Shown here one piece after another: positions 19,248 to 28,689 of a stretch of DNA of 64,000 bases; position 1 is the stretch's first letter, and the number at the start of each line of letters is the position of its first letter. The stretch is from Pseudomonas sp. B21_DOA. Its GTDB lineage: Bacteria; Pseudomonadota; Gammaproteobacteria; Pseudomonadales; Pseudomonadaceae. The notes under the pieces were generated by a model that saw only the letters and a program-made list of their open reading frames with translations, searched no databases and was not told where the DNA came from. The stretch lies in contig CP086683.1 of NCBI GenBank assembly GCA_030544685.1, forward strand, positions 5,456,001-5,520,000, in the 5' to 3' direction. Both the position numbers and the translations under genes were made by a program.

Positions 19248-20549
19248 TTACTTGGCCGACTGAACCGCCGCGCCGAGTTTCTTCGCCGCATCGGCCGGGT
19301 CGGCTTTCGGGTCGTTGATGTAGTTGGTGACTACGTCAAAGAACGCGCCTTGCACGGCCAGCGTGGTCGCCATGTTGTGCGCCATGCTTGGTTGCAGGCC
19401 GCCGGACTTGGCGTCCGCGAGGAAGTCCTTGGCAGCGGTCTGTGCGCAGGAGTCGAAGCCGAGCTTGTCCATGTTGTTCAACATGTCGTTGCGCACCGGG
19501 ATCGAGCCTTTGTTGATGCTGAAGACTTTCTGGAAGTTCTCACCCAGCACGACTTTGGCAATGTCCTGCTGACCGGCCGCAGTGCCGGCGTCCTTCTGCT
19601 TGAACACGGCCAGCGAGTCGATGTTGTAGGTGAACGCCTTGTCGGTGCCCGGGAACGCTACGCACTCGTAATCCTTGCCGGCGACTTTCTTGGCGGCGGT
19701 CCATTCGGACTTGGCCCAGTCACCCATGATCTGCATGCCGGCCTTGCCGTTGATGACCTTGGCCGCTTCGAGGTTCCAGTCCTGGCCTTTGCCGTCCGCG
19801 TCCATGTAGGTCGCGACTTTCTTCAGCTCAGTGAGCGCTTTGACCATTTCCGGGCCGGTCAGCGCTTTGTTGTCGAGATCGACCAGGGCTTTCTTGTAGC
19901 CGTCCACGCCCATGACCGAGAGCACCACCGCTTCGAACACGGTGCTGTCCTGCCAAGGCTGACCGCCGTGGGCCAGCGGAATGAAGCCAGCGGCTTTCAG
20001 CTTGTCGCCGGCGGCGTAGAACTCTTCGAGGGTGGTTGGATTTTTGGTGATGCCGGCTTTCTTGAAGACTTCCGGGTTGATCCACAGCCAGTTCACACGG
20101 TGAATGTTCACCGGCACGGCCACGTAATCACCGTCGTACTTCACGGTGTCGGAGACCTTCTTGTCGAGCAGGCTGTCCCATTTTTCCGACTTGGCGACAT
20201 CTTTCAAAACGTCGGTGTCGAGAAGGCCGGTCGATGCCCATTCCTGGATGTCCGGGCCTTTGATCTGCGCGACGCCTGGCGGGTTGCCGGCAACGGCGCG
20301 GCTCTTCAGTACGGTCATGGCAGTCGCACCGCCACCCCCGGCGACAGCGCCGTCTTTCCAGGTGAAACCGTCTTTTTCGACTTGGGCCTTGAGCACATCA
20401 ACAGCGGCTTTTTCGCCACCGGAAGTCCACCAGTGCACGACTTCGACCGAACCTTTGGAGTCGGCAGCGGAGACACTGAGCGGCAGGATTGCGAGCGGGA
20501 ACAGGGAGGCGACAGAAATGACAGTAGCGAGGCGAGAAATCGCATTCAT
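19248..20549 (-). CDS. gtsA: Glucose ABC transporter periplasmic binding protein GtsA
   Basis: 433-residue family 1 extracellular binding protein. An N-terminal signal peptide (about 1-24, ending SVSAADS) is followed by [15 protein letters not shown], typical of the glucose-binding GtsA/GltB group. The ATG at 20549 is preferred (AAAGG upstream, homologous [10 protein letters not shown] start); an in-frame ATG at 20579 lies over the CA motif. First gene of gtsABCD-oprB. Confidence 0.94.
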   Translation of the reverse strand: MNAISRLATVISVASLFPLAILPLSVSAADSKGSVEVVHWWTSGGEKAAVDVLKAQVEKDGFTWKDGAVAGGGGATAMTVLKSRAVAGNPPGVAQIKGPDIQEWASTGLLDTDVLKDVAKSEKWDSLLDKKVSDTVKYDGDYVAVPVNIHRVNWLWINPEVFKKAGITKNPTTLEEFYAAGDKLKAAGFIPLAHGGQPWQDSTVFEAVVLSVMGVDGYKKALVDLDNKALTGPEMVKALTELKKVATYMDADGKGQDWNLEAAKVINGKAGMQIMGDWAKSEWTAAKKVAGKDYECVAFPGTDKAFTYNIDSLAVFKQKDAGTAAGQQDIAKVVLGENFQKVFSINKGSIPVRNDMLNNMDKLGFDSCAQTAAKDFLADAKSGGLQPSMAHNMATTLAVQGAFFDVVTNYINDPKADPADAAKKLGAAVQSAK

Positions 20550-20565
20550 TCGAAATGTACCTTTC

Positions 20566-20573
20566 TTGTTGTT
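20566..20573 (-). promoter_or_regulatory. Hfq/Crc (CA) motif before gtsA
   Basis: Sense AACAACAA, 16 nt before the gtsA ATG, immediately before the GAAAGG ribosome site. Confidence 0.6.
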
Positions 20574-20634
20574 ATGCATTGCAAGTCTGGTGCTTGCGCT
20601 GCACGGAGTTTAAACAGAGCGTTTCGCTTCGCAG

Positions 20635-20660
20635 GTAACGAAGGGACGCGTAAATGTCAC
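20635..20660 (-). promoter_or_regulatory. Shared 26-bp motif upstream of gtsA, candidate GltR operator
   Basis: Sense GTGACA-N12-TTCGTTAC, 86 nt before the gtsA ATG. The same outer blocks with the same N12 lie before the AGE isomerase gene (21990-22015). Identity of the binding protein is inferred from the adjacent gtrS-gltR genes. Confidence 0.5.
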
Positions 20661-20667
20661 GACATGG

Positions 20668-21927
20668 TTACACAGGAACAGGCCGCGACAACTGCGCCAA
20701 AGCCGTGGCCATGCTTGGCGCCAGCGGTAATCGTGGAATCAGCACAGCCTGCCAGGCGTGATACAGATCGGGCTTGCCCGGCCAGATATCGGCACTCGGC
20801 ACATTCTGCGGATTGAGTTCGTGATGCCAGCTGCCGTTGCAGCGGTCGATGAAATTCGTCTCGCAGAATTCCCAGAACAGTCGGTACCAGGTTTCGTATT
20901 GCGCGTCGCCGGTGCGCTTGAGCAAAGCGCTGGCGGCGGCGCTGGCTTCGGCATGCGTCCAGTGCAGGCGATGGCGAACCACGGCTTGGTTATTCCAGTC
21001 GAGGGTGTAGACGATGCCCGGCGCGCCATCGACATCCCATCCGTGGCGGCAATTGTTTTCGAAGAGTTTTTGCGCATCCACGGCCAGCCAGCCGGGCGTG
21101 AGCATGCCGGCTTGCACCCGTGCGGCCTCAAGGTGCAGGAGCAAGCGCGCCCATTCGAAACCGTGGCCCGGCGTGGTGCCGTAAGGACGGAAACCGTCAG
21201 CGGGGTTGTCGTGGTTGTATTCGCGCAGCGGTTGCCAGTCGCGATCGAAGTGTTCGATGACCATGTAATCGTTGGCCGCAGCGTGACCATGAATCACTCG
21301 CTCGACGATGCGCTGGGCGCGCACCAGCCAGCGCGGGTCTTCAGTGACATCAGCCAGCGCAAGGAACGCTTCGGTCGCGTGCATGTTGCTGTTGGCGCCG
21401 CGATAGGCTTCCTCTTCGCTCCAGTCGCGATTGAAGAATTCACGCATGGCGCCCTCTTCTTCGCTCCAGAAATAAGTGTCGATGATGTCGATTGCGTCAT
21501 CGAGCAAAGCTTGGGCGCCGGGCCGTTGCGCGACTACGGCAGAGCTGGCGGCGAGCGCGACGAAGGCGTGCAGGTAGGCGTTCTTGCCGGTGTTGTCGTC
21601 GCGGTGCTCGGCCACCGCAAACCAGCCGCCGTGCAACGCATCACGCAATGGCCCGCGCAACGCGGCGATACCGTGGTCGACCAGTTCGGCAAATCCCGGC
21701 AGGCCCTGAATGTGGGCCATGGCGAAGCTGTGGGTCATGCGCGCGGTGTTCATGGTTTCGGCTTGCGCGTGCGCCGGCAAACGGCCGCGTTCGTCGAGAT
21801 TGCCGAAACCTTCGGGCAACTTCGCCGCCTTGGCGAAATCCAGCAGACGCAGGCCTTCGGCAGCGAGCCATTGCTGGTGGGCAGGAGCGTTCAGCCAACT
21901 GCTGAAGTCTGGGTGAAAGGTGTCCAT
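20668..21927 (-). CDS. AGE-family sugar epimerase/isomerase
   Basis: 419-residue (alpha/alpha)6-barrel protein of the N-acylglucosamine 2-epimerase/YihS/mannose isomerase family. Conserved barrel-centre motifs include ETMNTARMTHSFAMA (about 57), GGWFAV (about 100), NSNMHATEAFLAL (about 178), PGHGFEWARLLL (about 253) and a late HAEASAAASALL. Likely converts free aldoses such as mannose to ketoses, but the substrate is not readable. The ATG at 21927 follows AAGGGTC. It sits between gtrS and gtsA on the same strand, so it is likely part of the glucose regulon. Confidence 0.82.
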   Translation of the reverse strand: MDTFHPDFSSWLNAPAHQQWLAAEGLRLLDFAKAAKLPEGFGNLDERGRLPAHAQAETMNTARMTHSFAMAHIQGLPGFAELVDHGIAALRGPLRDALHGGWFAVAEHRDDNTGKNAYLHAFVALAASSAVVAQRPGAQALLDDAIDIIDTYFWSEEEGAMREFFNRDWSEEEAYRGANSNMHATEAFLALADVTEDPRWLVRAQRIVERVIHGHAAANDYMVIEHFDRDWQPLREYNHDNPADGFRPYGTTPGHGFEWARLLLHLEAARVQAGMLTPGWLAVDAQKLFENNCRHGWDVDGAPGIVYTLDWNNQAVVRHRLHWTHAEASAAASALLKRTGDAQYETWYRLFWEFCETNFIDRCNGSWHHELNPQNVPSADIWPGKPDLYHAWQAVLIPRLPLAPSMATALAQLSRPVPV

Positions 21928-21941
21928 CGCGTGACCCTTTT

Positions 21942-21949
21942 TTGTTGTT
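21942..21949 (-). promoter_or_regulatory. Hfq/Crc (CA) motif before the AGE isomerase gene
   Basis: Sense AACAACAA directly followed by AAAAGGG and the ATG at 21927. Confidence 0.55.
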
Positions 21950-21989
21950 AGGACTGCGGGCAGTCTAATCAACGGGCCGGGGCGGGCTT

Positions 21990-22015
21990 GTAACGAAGGG
22001 GACGGGGTTTGTCAC
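21990..22015 (-). promoter_or_regulatory. Shared 26-bp motif upstream of the AGE gene, candidate GltR operator
   Basis: Sense GTGACA-N12-TTCGTTAC, 63 nt before the ATG, matching 20635-20660 in both blocks and spacing. Confidence 0.5.
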
Positions 22016-22043
22016 GGGCCTGTGACATTAGCAAAGCAAAGTC

Positions 22044-22115
22044 AAAAGATCGCAGCCTTCGGCAGCTCCTGCATTTGAAATGCGTTTCCATGAGCTGCCG
22101 AAGGCTGCGATCCTT
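22044..22115. repeat. REP doublet, class E
   Basis: AAAAGATCGCAGCCTTCGGC with partner GCCGAAGGCTGCGATCCTTT, just after the gtrS stop. Confidence 0.87.
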
Positions 22116-22121
22116 TGATCT

Positions 22122-23591
22122 TCAATCAACCGAACGCGGCAACTGCAACGTCACCCGCAACCCGCCCTCACGCAGATTTTGCAGCGTCACCTCGCCGCCA
22201 TGGCTGTGGGCAATATTGCGCGCGATACCCAGACCCAGTCCGTAGCCCTGCTGTTGCCCCGCCAAACGGAAATGCGGTTCGAACACTTGCTCCAACCGCT
22301 GCTGCGGTACGCCCGGCCCTTCATCGTCGACGTGCAGAACAAACGCGCTGTCATCGTCATCGATGTGCAGATGCGCGTTCTGCCCGTACTTCAAGGCGTT
22401 GTCGATCAGGTTGCCGATGCAGCGCTTGAGCGCCAGCGGTTTGCCCGGGTACGCCGACAGCGCGCGGCCATGTTGAGTGACGCGGCCATTGCCGTTCGGC
22501 GCCAGGTAAGGCTCGACCAGACAATCGAGCACATGATTGAGATCCACCGGCTCGATGTTCTCGTGGATGTCGGTGTCCTTGACGCATTGCAGCGCGCCTT
22601 TGACCAGCAGCTCCAGCTCATCCAGATCGCGGCCGAACTTGGCTTGCAGCTGTTCATCTTCGAGCAGTTCGACGCGCAAGCGCAGGCGCGTGATCGGCGT
22701 GCGCAGGTCGTGGGAAATCGCGCTGAACAACTGGCTGCGTTCGGTCAGGTAGCGGCTGATGCGTTCGCGCATGGTGTTGAACGCGCGGCCGACTTCGACC
22801 ACTTCACTGCCACCACCCTCCGCCACCGGCTCGACATCGGCACCCAGCGACAGATCCCGCGCTGCTCGCGCCAGGCGCTTGAGCGGCCGGCTCTGCCAGT
22901 GCACCAGCAAACCGATGAACAACAAAAGAAAGCCGCTGGTGAGGACGATAAACCACACCTGCTGCGCCGGCAGGCCTTGCTCTTCGAGACTGGTGTAGGG
23001 CTCGGGCAGCAACGAGGCGATGTACAGCCACTCGCCCGGCGCCATCTGAATTTGCGTGACCAGCACCGGCGGATTCACCGGCTCCAGGGTCAGCGCGTAA
23101 TGCGCCCAGGAGCGCGGCAGCTCATCAAGTTTCAGCCCGGCGTTGAAAATCCGCAGGTCTTCGGGGCTGACGAAGGTCACCGAAATGTCCGTGTCGTGAC
23201 CGAGGGACTGGCGCAGCACTTCGTCTACCGCTTGCATCACCGCAGCCTTGCGCGGCGTCACCGGCAGCACGTCCATGCCCAGCGGCTTGTCATTGAGCGT
23301 CACGACAAATCGGGTACCGCCCATGCTGCGCAATTGATCGAGCACCAGCGGCCGATAGGCCACCGGCAAGGAACGGAAATAGCTGACGCTGGCGGTCATC
23401 GAATGCGCCAGGCTGCGGGCACTGGTGACCAGACCTTCGAGTTGAGTGGCGCGCAGTTGCGAGACCCAGATCACGCTCGACAGCGTCTGCGCGAACAGCA
23501 CCGCCAGCAGGGTCAGCAGCAACATTCGCCCGAGCAGTGAGCGCGGCACCGGCACGCGGCTGGCGAACTTGCGCAGCGTCTCAGTGAGCAT
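22122..23591 (-). CDS. gtrS: GtrS sensor histidine kinase
   Basis: 489-residue inner-membrane kinase. Membrane segments about 22-43 and 211-231 flank a periplasmic sensing region; then HAMP, dimerisation/phosphoacceptor His294 in SAISHDLRTP, N box (CIGNLIDNALKYG), and G boxes DEGPGVP and GYGLGLGIA. GtrS of P. aeruginosa senses 2-ketogluconate and 6-phosphogluconate. ATG at 23591 overlaps the gltR end by 11 nt; an ATG at 23606 (MWLPAM) is possible. Neither has a clear ribosome site. Confidence 0.9.
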   Translation of the reverse strand: MLTETLRKFASRVPVPRSLLGRMLLLTLLAVLFAQTLSSVIWVSQLRATQLEGLVTSARSLAHSMTASVSYFRSLPVAYRPLVLDQLRSMGGTRFVVTLNDKPLGMDVLPVTPRKAAVMQAVDEVLRQSLGHDTDISVTFVSPEDLRIFNAGLKLDELPRSWAHYALTLEPVNPPVLVTQIQMAPGEWLYIASLLPEPYTSLEEQGLPAQQVWFIVLTSGFLLLFIGLLVHWQSRPLKRLARAARDLSLGADVEPVAEGGGSEVVEVGRAFNTMRERISRYLTERSQLFSAISHDLRTPITRLRLRVELLEDEQLQAKFGRDLDELELLVKGALQCVKDTDIHENIEPVDLNHVLDCLVEPYLAPNGNGRVTQHGRALSAYPGKPLALKRCIGNLIDNALKYGQNAHLHIDDDDSAFVLHVDDEGPGVPQQRLEQVFEPHFRLAGQQQGYGLGLGIARNIAHSHGGEVTLQNLREGGLRVTLQLPRSVD

Positions 23592-24312
23592 TGCCGGCAA
23601 CCACATTGGCTGCCAACTGATAACCGCTGCCGCGCACGGTGCGGATCAGCCGTGGCGGTTTCTCGGTGTCGCGCAGGCGTTGGCGCAAACGGCTGACGGC
23701 CATGTCGACGATGCGATCGAGCGGCATCAGATCGCGGCCACGGGTGGCGTTGCCGATGGTGTCGCGGTCGAGGATTTGCTGCGGATGATCGAGGAACAGT
23801 TTCAGCAGGGCGAAATCGGCGCCGGAAAGAATCACTTCCTCGCCGTCGGTGTGGAACAGCCGATGACTGACCGTGTCCAGGCGCCAGTCGTCGAAAGCCA
23901 ACACTTCACTGCCGCTGCGTTCGTGGGCGAATTGCGCGCGGCGCAGCAGGGCCTTGATCCGCGCTTGCAGTTCGCGCGGGCTGAACGGTTTGCCGAGGTA
24001 GTCGTCGGCGCCGAGCTCCAGACCGATCACCCGGTCGGCTTCGTCGGAACTGGCGGTCAGCATGATGATCGGCACCTGCGCCTGACGCGGATGCTGGCGC
24101 ACCCAGCGGCACAGGCTGAAACCGTCTTCGTCGGGCAGCATCACATCGAGGATCACCAGATCGCTCGGCGCCTCGTTGAGGGCCTGACGAAAACCGGCAC
24201 CATCGGCGGTGGCCCGCACCTGAAACCCGGCGCGGGTCAGGTAGGTTTCCAGCAACTCGCGTATTTCCTGGTCGTCATCGACCAACAATATCGACTTGTT
24301 GACTGAGCTCAC
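23581..24312 (-). CDS. gltR: GltR, OmpR-family response regulator
   Basis: 243 residues: receiver domain with phosphoacceptor Asp56 in VILDVMLP and conserved Lys in GKPFSPREL, then an OmpR-type winged helix (about 140-235, IRTVRGSGYQL). It controls glucose transport genes with GtrS. The start is GTG at 24312; the nearby ATG within AAGGATGCC leads to an immediate stop. A CA motif lies 14 nt upstream. Confidence 0.92.
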   Translation of the reverse strand: MSSVNKSILLVDDDQEIRELLETYLTRAGFQVRATADGAGFRQALNEAPSDLVILDVMLPDEDGFSLCRWVRQHPRQAQVPIIMLTASSDEADRVIGLELGADDYLGKPFSPRELQARIKALLRRAQFAHERSGSEVLAFDDWRLDTVSHRLFHTDGEEVILSGADFALLKLFLDHPQQILDRDTIGNATRGRDLMPLDRIVDMAVSRLRQRLRDTEKPPRLIRTVRGSGYQLAANVVAGNAH

Positions 24313-24325
24313 TTCGAAGGCATCC

Positions 24326-24333
24326 TTGTTGTT
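24326..24333 (-). promoter_or_regulatory. Hfq/Crc (CA) motif before gltR
   Basis: Sense AACAACAA followed by GGATGCC and the GTG start. Confidence 0.5.
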
Positions 24334-24382
24334 GGAGTTGGGGCGGATTATGCCTGATGAACCTGGAAAATTTGTCGCCTGT

Positions 24383-24485
24383 TGATCGTTCCCATGCTCT
24401 GCGTGGGAATGCAGCCCGTGACGCTCCGCGTCACTGGACGCGGAGCGTCCCTTGAGGCATTCCCACGCGGAGCGTGGGAACGATC
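24383..24485. repeat. REP doublet, class A
   Basis: TGATCGTTCCCATGCTCTGC and partner ending GTGGGAACGATC, between glk and gltR. Confidence 0.9.
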
Positions 24486-24486
24486 T

Positions 24487-25445
24487 CTATGCAGTTGTTG
24501 CTTGATCCAGCGCCACACCGGCGCCGACCAGGCCGGAATACGGCGCGGTCACCAGCCACACCGGGATGCCTTTGAAGTAGTCGCTCATGCAACCCTTGTC
24601 GGCGAAGCAGCGGGCAAAGCCGCTTTCGAGGAAGAAATCGGCGAACCGAGGAATCACCCCGCCAACGATAAACACGCCGCCGCGCGCGCCGGTGGTGAGC
24701 ACGTTGTTGCCGGCGACGCGACCGAGCCAGCAGCAGAATTGCTCGAGTACTTCCAAAGCGATCGGATCACCGGCAAGGCCGGCGGCGGTGATCGCTTCCG
24801 GCGTCTCAAGCTTCGGCTCATGGCCATCCACCGCGCAGATTGCCCGGTAAAGGCGCGGCAGGCCGCCGCCGCTCAACGCGGTTTCCGCGCTGACATGGCC
24901 GATCTCGTTGTAGATGTGTTGCCACAGCTGCGTTTCCCGCGGGCTGCTCAGCGGCAGGTCGACGTGGCCGCCCTCGCCCGGCAACGCGGCAAAGCGCCCT
25001 TCGCCGAGATCGAGCAAAGTGCCAACCCCAGGCCAGTGCCCGGGCCGATCACCACCGCCGGGCGCAACGGCTCCGGCGTGCCTTCGCAGACCACGCGGAA
25101 TTCGTCCGGCTGCAAACGCGTCATGCCCAGCGCCATCGCCGAGAAATCGTTGGTCAGCAACAACTGCTCGACCTGCAAGGTCTTGCAGAACGCGCTGCGG
25201 CTGAGCCGCCAGTGATTGTTGGTGAACTTGAATTCATCGCCACTCACCGGACCTGCCACCGACAGGCACACTGAGCCGATCGAACCCGGCGCCAGGCCGA
25301 GCCCGCTCAGGTACAGAGCAATTGCCTCTTCCGGGCTGGCAAAGTCGGCCGTGGCCAGCACCTGAACCGATTGCAGTTGCTGGTTTTGCCACAACGCGAA
25401 CCGCGCGTTGGTGCCTCCGATGTCACCGACCAAAGCCAGTTTCAA
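24487..25445 (-). CDS. glk: Glucokinase Glk (frameshifted in this sequence)
   Basis: Phosphorylates internal glucose with ATP. N-terminal [12 protein letters not shown] phosphate site and [11 protein letters not shown]-terminal [16 protein letters not shown]. The frame breaks at 25026-25029: sense CTGGGGTTGGC needs one more G to give [17 protein letters not shown], a 319-residue protein. The start is TTG at 25445, overlapping the edd stop as TTGA, a 4-nt coupling seen in relatives. Confidence 0.9.
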
Positions 25446-27268
25446 TTAAGCGTCTCCAGGGCAGAAGTGAAGGCGCTGGCGCCCTGCTCCGCCGAGCTGA
25501 AGGCCATGCGCATGAAGCCAAACAACTCGCGTCCGCTGCCAATGTTGTTGCCCAACAGGCCCTTGGCAGGTTCGCGCGCTGCAAATTCGGCGGCGTCGAC
25601 CTTCAGTTCCAAGGTACCTTTGACGCCATCGACGCGGATGATATCGCCCTCTTGCACCCGCGCCAAAGCACCACCGACATAAGCTTCCGGGCTGACGTGA
25701 ATCGCCGCCGGGATTTTCCCCGACGCGCCGGACATGCGCCCGTCAGTCACCAGCGCCACCTTGAAGCCGCGATCCTGCAGCACGCCGAGGAACGGCGTCA
25801 TCTTGTGCAGCTCCGGCATGCCGTTGGAACGCGGACCCTGGAAGCGCATCACGGCGACAAAATCCTTCTCCAGCAGACCGGCCTTGAATGCATCCGCCAG
25901 ATCCTGTTGATCCTGGAACACCATCGCCGGCGCTTCGACAATCTGGTTCTCCAGCGCCACCGCAGACACCTTCATCACGCCGCGACCGAGGTTGCCTTCC
26001 ATCACCCGCAGTCCGCCTTCTTGCGAGAACGCACGGGACACCGGACGCAAAATGTTTTCGTCGAGGCTGTTGGTCGGGCCTTCGCGCCAGACCAGTTCGC
26101 CGTTATCGAGGAACGGCTCTTTGGTGTACTGGCTCAGGCCGTGGCCGAGCACGGTGTTGACGTCTTCGTGCAGCAGGCCGGCGCCAAGCAGTTCGCGGAT
26201 CAGGAACGACATGCCGCCCGCGGCCTGGAAGTGGTTGATGTCGGCTTTACCGTTCGGGTAAACGTGGCTCAGGGTCGGCACGACTTCGGAGAGGTCGGCC
26301 ATGTCCTGCCAGGTCAGTTGGATGCCTGCGGCCATGGCGATGGCCGGCATGTGCAGGGTGTGGTTGGTCGAACCGCCAGTGGCGTGCAGGGCAACGATGG
26401 AGTTGACCAGCGCCTTCTCGTCGACGATTTCGCCGATCGGCATGAAGTTGCCGTTCTGCTTGGTCAGGCGCGTCACTTGATGCGCGGCTTCGCGAGTCAG
26501 TGCGTCGCGCAGTGGCGTGTTCGGGTTGACGAAAGAGGCGCCCGGCAAGTGCAGGCCCATGACTTCCATCAGCAACTGGTTGGTGTTGGCGGTGCCGTAG
26601 AACGTGCAGGTGCCCGGGCTGTGGTAGGACTTCATCTCCGATTCCAGCAGCTCTTCGCGGGTGGCTTTGCCTTCAGCATATTTCTGCCGGACGTCGGCTT
26701 TTTCCTTGTTGGAAATCCCCGAAACCATCGGCCCGCCCGGCACGAAGATCGTTGGCAGATGGCCGAAGCGCAGCGAGCCCATCATAAGGCCCGGAACGAT
26801 CTTGTCGCAGATGCCGAGCATCAGCGCGCCGTCGAACATGTTGTGCGACAGCGCCACGGCGGTGGACATGGCGATCACTTCGCGGCTCGGCAGGCTCAGT
26901 TCCATGCCCGGCTCGCCCTGGGTCACGCCGTCGCACATGGCCGGAGTGCCGCCGGCGAACTGGCCGACCGAGCCGATCTCGCGCAGGGCGTTCTTGATCT
27001 GTTCCGGGAAAACTTCGTACGGCTGGTGCGCCGAAAGCATGTCGTTATACGAAGACACAATGGCGATGTTCGCCGAGTTCATCATCCGCAGGCTGTGCTT
27101 GTCTTCCGTGCCGCAACCGGCCACGCCGTGGGCGAAGTTGGCGCATTGCAGCTTGCCGCGCATCGGGCCGTCGGTGGCGGCGCCGCGAATCAATGCAAGG
27201 TAAGCCTGACGCGTGGCGCGGCTGCGGGCGATAAGCCGTTCGGTGACCTCAAGAACGCGGGGATGCAT
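25442..27268 (-). CDS. edd: 6-phosphogluconate dehydratase Edd
   Basis: 608-residue Fe-S dehydratase of the IlvD/Edd family making 2-keto-3-deoxy-6-phosphogluconate. Cluster-cysteine motifs [14 protein letters not shown] (about 106-119), [10 protein letters not shown] and [14 protein letters not shown], and the late [12 protein letters not shown] signature are intact. It is followed by glk with a 4-nt overlap and is divergent from gapA across a HexR-controlled gap. Confidence 0.95.
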   Translation of the reverse strand: MHPRVLEVTERLIARSRATRQAYLALIRGAATDGPMRGKLQCANFAHGVAGCGTEDKHSLRMMNSANIAIVSSYNDMLSAHQPYEVFPEQIKNALREIGSVGQFAGGTPAMCDGVTQGEPGMELSLPSREVIAMSTAVALSHNMFDGALMLGICDKIVPGLMMGSLRFGHLPTIFVPGGPMVSGISNKEKADVRQKYAEGKATREELLESEMKSYHSPGTCTFYGTANTNQLLMEVMGLHLPGASFVNPNTPLRDALTREAAHQVTRLTKQNGNFMPIGEIVDEKALVNSIVALHATGGSTNHTLHMPAIAMAAGIQLTWQDMADLSEVVPTLSHVYPNGKADINHFQAAGGMSFLIRELLGAGLLHEDVNTVLGHGLSQYTKEPFLDNGELVWREGPTNSLDENILRPVSRAFSQEGGLRVMEGNLGRGVMKVSAVALENQIVEAPAMVFQDQQDLADAFKAGLLEKDFVAVMRFQGPRSNGMPELHKMTPFLGVLQDRGFKVALVTDGRMSGASGKIPAAIHVSPEAYVGGALARVQEGDIIRVDGVKGTLELKVDAAEFAAREPAKGLLGNNIGSGRELFGFMRMAFSSAEQGASAFTSALETLN

Positions 27269-27330
27269 GTGTAGAACTCCAGGCTAACGGATGTGGCGAC
27301 CTGATTGTCTATGCTGATCAAACGCCGTTG

Positions 27331-27345
27331 TTGTTGGAATGACAG
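27331..27345. promoter_or_regulatory. Candidate HexR operator near edd
   Basis: TTGT-TGGAATG-ACAG, one mismatch from TTGT-N7-ACAA, 63 nt upstream of the edd ATG. Confidence 0.5.
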
Positions 27346-27388
27346 ACGGCTTTTTTGACCATTCGGACCAGTTGATTCAGGTCACTCG

Positions 27389-27403
27389 TTGTAGATAAAA
27401 CAA
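27389..27403. promoter_or_regulatory. HexR operator, edd-gapA gap (site 1)
   Basis: TTGT-AGATAAA-ACAA is an exact match to the published TTGT-N7/8-ACAA HexR consensus. Confidence 0.75.
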
Positions 27404-27450
27404 AATATTGCCACTAAAAAGGCTTGTTTTCTATTTTTATGCGAATAATC

Positions 27451-27465
27451 TTGTAATTCCAACAA
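27451..27465. promoter_or_regulatory. HexR operator at gapA (site 2), overlapping a CA motif
   Basis: TTGT-AATTCCA-ACAA is an exact HexR match. Its right half is part of AACAACAA (27461-27468), an AAnAAnAA Hfq/Crc motif 20 nt before the gapA ATG. Confidence 0.75.
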
Positions 27466-27488
27466 CAAAACGACGGCGGCGCTGTTCC

Positions 27489-28490
27489 ATGACTCTTCGA
27501 ATTGCAATCAATGGTTTCGGCCGCATCGGCCGTAATGTCCTGCGCGCACTGTATACCCAAGGCTATCGTCAAGACCTGCAGATCGTCGCGATCAACGATC
27601 TGGGTGACAGTTCGATCAATGCCCATCTGCTCAAATACGACACCGTCCACGGCACGTTCGACGCCGAAGTGGCGCACGATAACGAAAGCCTGACGGTCAA
27701 TGGCGACCGCATCGCGGTCAGCGCCATTCGCAACCCGGCCGACCTGCCATGGGCTGCAGAAAAAATCGACGTAGTGTTCGAATGCACCGGTCTGTTCACC
27801 GACCGCGCCAAAGCCGCCGCGCACATCAGCGCCGGCGCGCGCAAAGTGATCATCTCGGCCCCGGCCAAAGGCGCCGACGCCACGGTGGTTTACGGCGTCA
27901 ACCACGACATTCTGCGTCAGTCGCACCAGATCGTTTCCAACGCTTCGTGCACCACCAACTGCCTCGCGCCAGTGGCGCAGGTGCTGCATCGCGAGCTGGG
28001 GATCGAAAGCGGCCTGATGACCACCATTCACGCCTACACCAACGACCAGAACCTCACCGACGTCTATCACAGCGACCCGTACCGCGCCCGTTCCGCCACA
28101 CAGAACATGATCCCGAGCAAGACCGGCGCGGCCGAAGCGGTAGGCCTGGTGCTGCCGGAACTGGCGGGCAAACTGACCGGCATGGCCGTGCGTGTACCGG
28201 TGATCAACGTGTCGCTGGTCGACCTCACCGTGCAACTGAAGAAAGAAGCCAGCGCCGACGAAGTCAACGCCCTGCTGAAAGCGGCGAGCCAGCATTCGAA
28301 AATCCTCGGTTACAACACCTTGCCGCTGGTTTCCAGCGACTTCAACCACAACCCGCTGTCGTCGATCTTCGATGCCAACCACACCAAGGTCAGCGGCAAG
28401 TTGCTGAAAGTGCTGGCCTGGTACGACAACGAATGGGGCTTCTCCAACCGCATGCTGGATAACTGCCTGGCGTTGTGCAACGCCGAATAA
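27489..28490 (+). CDS. gapA: Glyceraldehyde-3-phosphate dehydrogenase (Gap-1)
   Basis: 333-residue GAPDH. N-terminal [14 protein letters not shown] binds NAD; catalytic Cys154 in [12 protein letters not shown] with the partner His in the following HAYTNDQ region. It takes Eda-derived glyceraldehyde 3-phosphate into lower glycolysis. The ATG at 27489 is fixed by the family N-terminus; the ribosome site is weak (GGCGGCGC). Divergent from edd. Confidence 0.95.
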   Translation: MTLRIAINGFGRIGRNVLRALYTQGYRQDLQIVAINDLGDSSINAHLLKYDTVHGTFDAEVAHDNESLTVNGDRIAVSAIRNPADLPWAAEKIDVVFECTGLFTDRAKAAAHISAGARKVIISAPAKGADATVVYGVNHDILRQSHQIVSNASCTTNCLAPVAQVLHRELGIESGLMTTIHAYTNDQNLTDVYHSDPYRARSATQNMIPSKTGAAEAVGLVLPELAGKLTGMAVRVPVINVSLVDLTVQLKKEASADEVNALLKAASQHSKILGYNTLPLVSSDFNHNPLSSIFDANHTKVSGKLLKVLAWYDNEWGFSNRMLDNCLALCNAE

Positions 28491-28510
28491 TCCCAGCCGG
28501 CCCCCAATCC

Positions 28511-28602
28511 TTGTGGGAGCGAGCTTGCTCGCGAAAGCGGTTCCTCAGTCGACATTCAAGCGCCTGACACTCCGTCTTCGCGAGCAAGCTCGCTCCCACA
28601 GG
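28511..28602. repeat. REP doublet, class B
   Basis: TTGTGGGAGCGAGCTTGCTC and GAGCAAGCTCGCTCCCACAG, 20 nt after gapA. Confidence 0.9.
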
Positions 28603-28646
28603 GGTTTCTGATTTCAATTGAAATCAACGCTTGACCATTCAGCTGG

Positions 28647-28665
28647 ATGATAAGCATTATCATTC
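28647..28665. promoter_or_regulatory. Fur box upstream of hxuI
   Basis: ATGATAA-GCA-TTATCAT is a perfect inverted repeat close to the Fur consensus, 25 nt before the sigma factor start. It implies iron repression of the signalling genes. Confidence 0.75.
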
Positions 28666-28689
28666 GCTCGAAATGGATCAGGTCCTCCC

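Noticed and set aside
18090..20816. 908-codon open frame on the + strand opposite gtsABC
   Set aside because: It is antisense to three well-conserved genes, has His/Arg/Gln-rich composition typical of GC-rich shadow frames and no ribosome site.
25322..27274. 650-codon open frame opposite edd
   Set aside because: Shadow of the conserved edd gene; no family resemblance.
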